From contig CAJWHX010000184.1 in NCBI GenBank assembly GCA_913040875.1, forward strand, positions 1 through 6,864: 6,864 nt of DNA, in the 5' to 3' direction. Below, piece by piece: positions 6,410 to 6,864 of this stretch (positions within the stretch are counted from its first letter, which is position 1; every line of letters starts with the position of its first letter). This DNA is from an uncultured Pseudomonadota bacterium. Lineage in GTDB: Bacteria > Myxococcota > UBA796. The translations under genes and the position numbers were made by a program. Under the pieces are notes generated by a model. It saw only the letters and a list, made by a program, of their open reading frames with translations, was not told the DNA's origin and did no database searches.

Positions 6410-6864
6410 TGGATATCCTGTAACTCAACGTCGAAAACGAGCATGCCTTCTGGTTTTCCAGGTGCACCTTTATAGGCTAGCTCTGTGGGAATCCAGAATC
6501 GGACTTTGTCTCCAACGACCATTAATTGGAGACCTTCGGTCCATCCAGCGATGACTTGATTGAGACCAAAAGTCGCAGGGCGTCCGCGCATTACAGAAGA
6601 GTCAAACATCTTTCCATCTGTCGTCCAACCGGTGTAGTGGACAGTGACCTTAGCCTCAGGTGCGGGTTTTTCAGTACCCGTTCCTTTACTCAGTACTTTA
6701 TATGCCAATCCAGACGCGGTTGTAGTAGCGTCTGCTGGAGGTGCCGCAACGTCCTCAGGTGCAGCGACCAGTCCTTTTCGTGCAATGTTTGCGTCGTCAC
6801 TTGTTTTACTCACAGTATTGTCCTCACTGGTTGTGTTTGTTTCTGTTTGTTCTGTCACAGTCTT
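6406..6864 (-). CDS. FKBP-type peptidyl-prolyl cis-trans isomerase (5' end unresolved)
   Basis: Catalyses cis-trans isomerisation of Xaa-Pro bonds. Numbering from the GTG at 6858, one FKBP domain covers about 48-150. The FKBP12 pocket is nearly complete: Y75 (YTGW), F85 and D86 (FDSS), F97, V102-I103, W106 (GWTEGLQ), Y129 (LAYKG) and F142. The first ~47 residues are a low-complexity Thr/Ser/Asp/Glu then Ala/Pro linker (DVAAPPADA). This linker often follows a signal peptide or lipobox in deltaproteobacterial exported FKBPs. No signal peptide is visible here, and the frame stays open for two more codons to the window edge, so the real start may lie outside. GTG at 6858 is the only in-window candidate before the domain. 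If the start is outside, the protein may be an envelope lipoprotein; if GTG is the start, it would be cytoplasmic. Its TGA overlaps the GTG of the greB gene. Confidence 0.92.
   Translation of the reverse strand, partial: KTVTEQTETNTTSEDNTVSKTSDDANIARKGLVAAPEDVAAPPADATTTASGLAYKVLSKGTGTEKPAPEAKVTVHYTGWTTDGKMFDSSVMRGRPATFGLNQVIAGWTEGLQLMVVGDKVRFWIPTELAYKGAPGKPEGMLVFDVELQDIQ
6416..6419 (-). promoter_or_regulatory. Shine-Dalgarno site supporting the GTG start of greB
   Basis: AGGA followed by TATCCA (6 nt) and GTG at 6409. The site lies inside the last codons of the FKBP gene, so entry is probably helped by ribosomes finishing that gene. It supports the GTG as a real start where no ATG is available. 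Confidence 0.65.

Overview
All genes in this window lie on the minus strand and are read from the right edge to the left. There are five genes with almost no space between them: an FKBP-type peptidyl-prolyl isomerase (6406-6864, 5' end not resolved), a GreB-type transcript cleavage factor (5894-6409), a HAD-IB family phosphatase-like hydrolase (5193-5897), a LarA-like (DUF2088) protein (3523-5154), and a very large multidomain enzyme that starts at 3476 and runs off the left edge, with at least 1158 residues visible. The first three genes overlap by 4 nt at each junction (GTGA, then ATGA). The next two gaps are 38 and 46 nt, each with a clear Shine-Dalgarno sequence. I see no terminator or convincing promoter, so the window looks like the inside of one polycistronic operon whose promoter lies to the right of 6864.

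The large enzyme is the main item. Translating positions 3476 to 3 gives one uninterrupted frame. It contains an N-terminal alcohol-forming fatty acyl reductase (Rossmann GGTGFLG, catalytic YxxxK and a FAR C-terminal-like domain), then a complete long-chain acyl-CoA/ACP ligase of the ANL family, then an acyl carrier domain (LGFDSL) cut by the window edge. The order reductase-ligase-carrier is the reverse of carboxylic acid reductases (ligase-carrier-reductase). It recalls the multidomain ElbD-type enzymes of myxobacterial ether-lipid synthesis, as far as I remember that system. The HAD-IB hydrolase and the LarA-like protein are plausible partners in the same pathway: fatty acid is activated, loaded on the carrier and reduced to fatty alcohol, which is then used in an ether lipid, wax or related product. 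The LarA-like protein keeps several LarA landmarks but seems to lack one catalytic histidine, so it may do different chemistry.

The organism is most likely a Gram-negative bacterium of the former Deltaproteobacteria (Myxococcota, Bradymonadales or Bdellovibrionota type). This is inferred from the GreB sequence, the FKBP linker and the lipid megaenzyme. Base composition is balanced, not strongly GC-rich, which argues against a typical soil myxobacterium. There are no RNA genes, mobile elements, CRISPR arrays or long non-coding stretches; the longest gap between genes is 46 nt.
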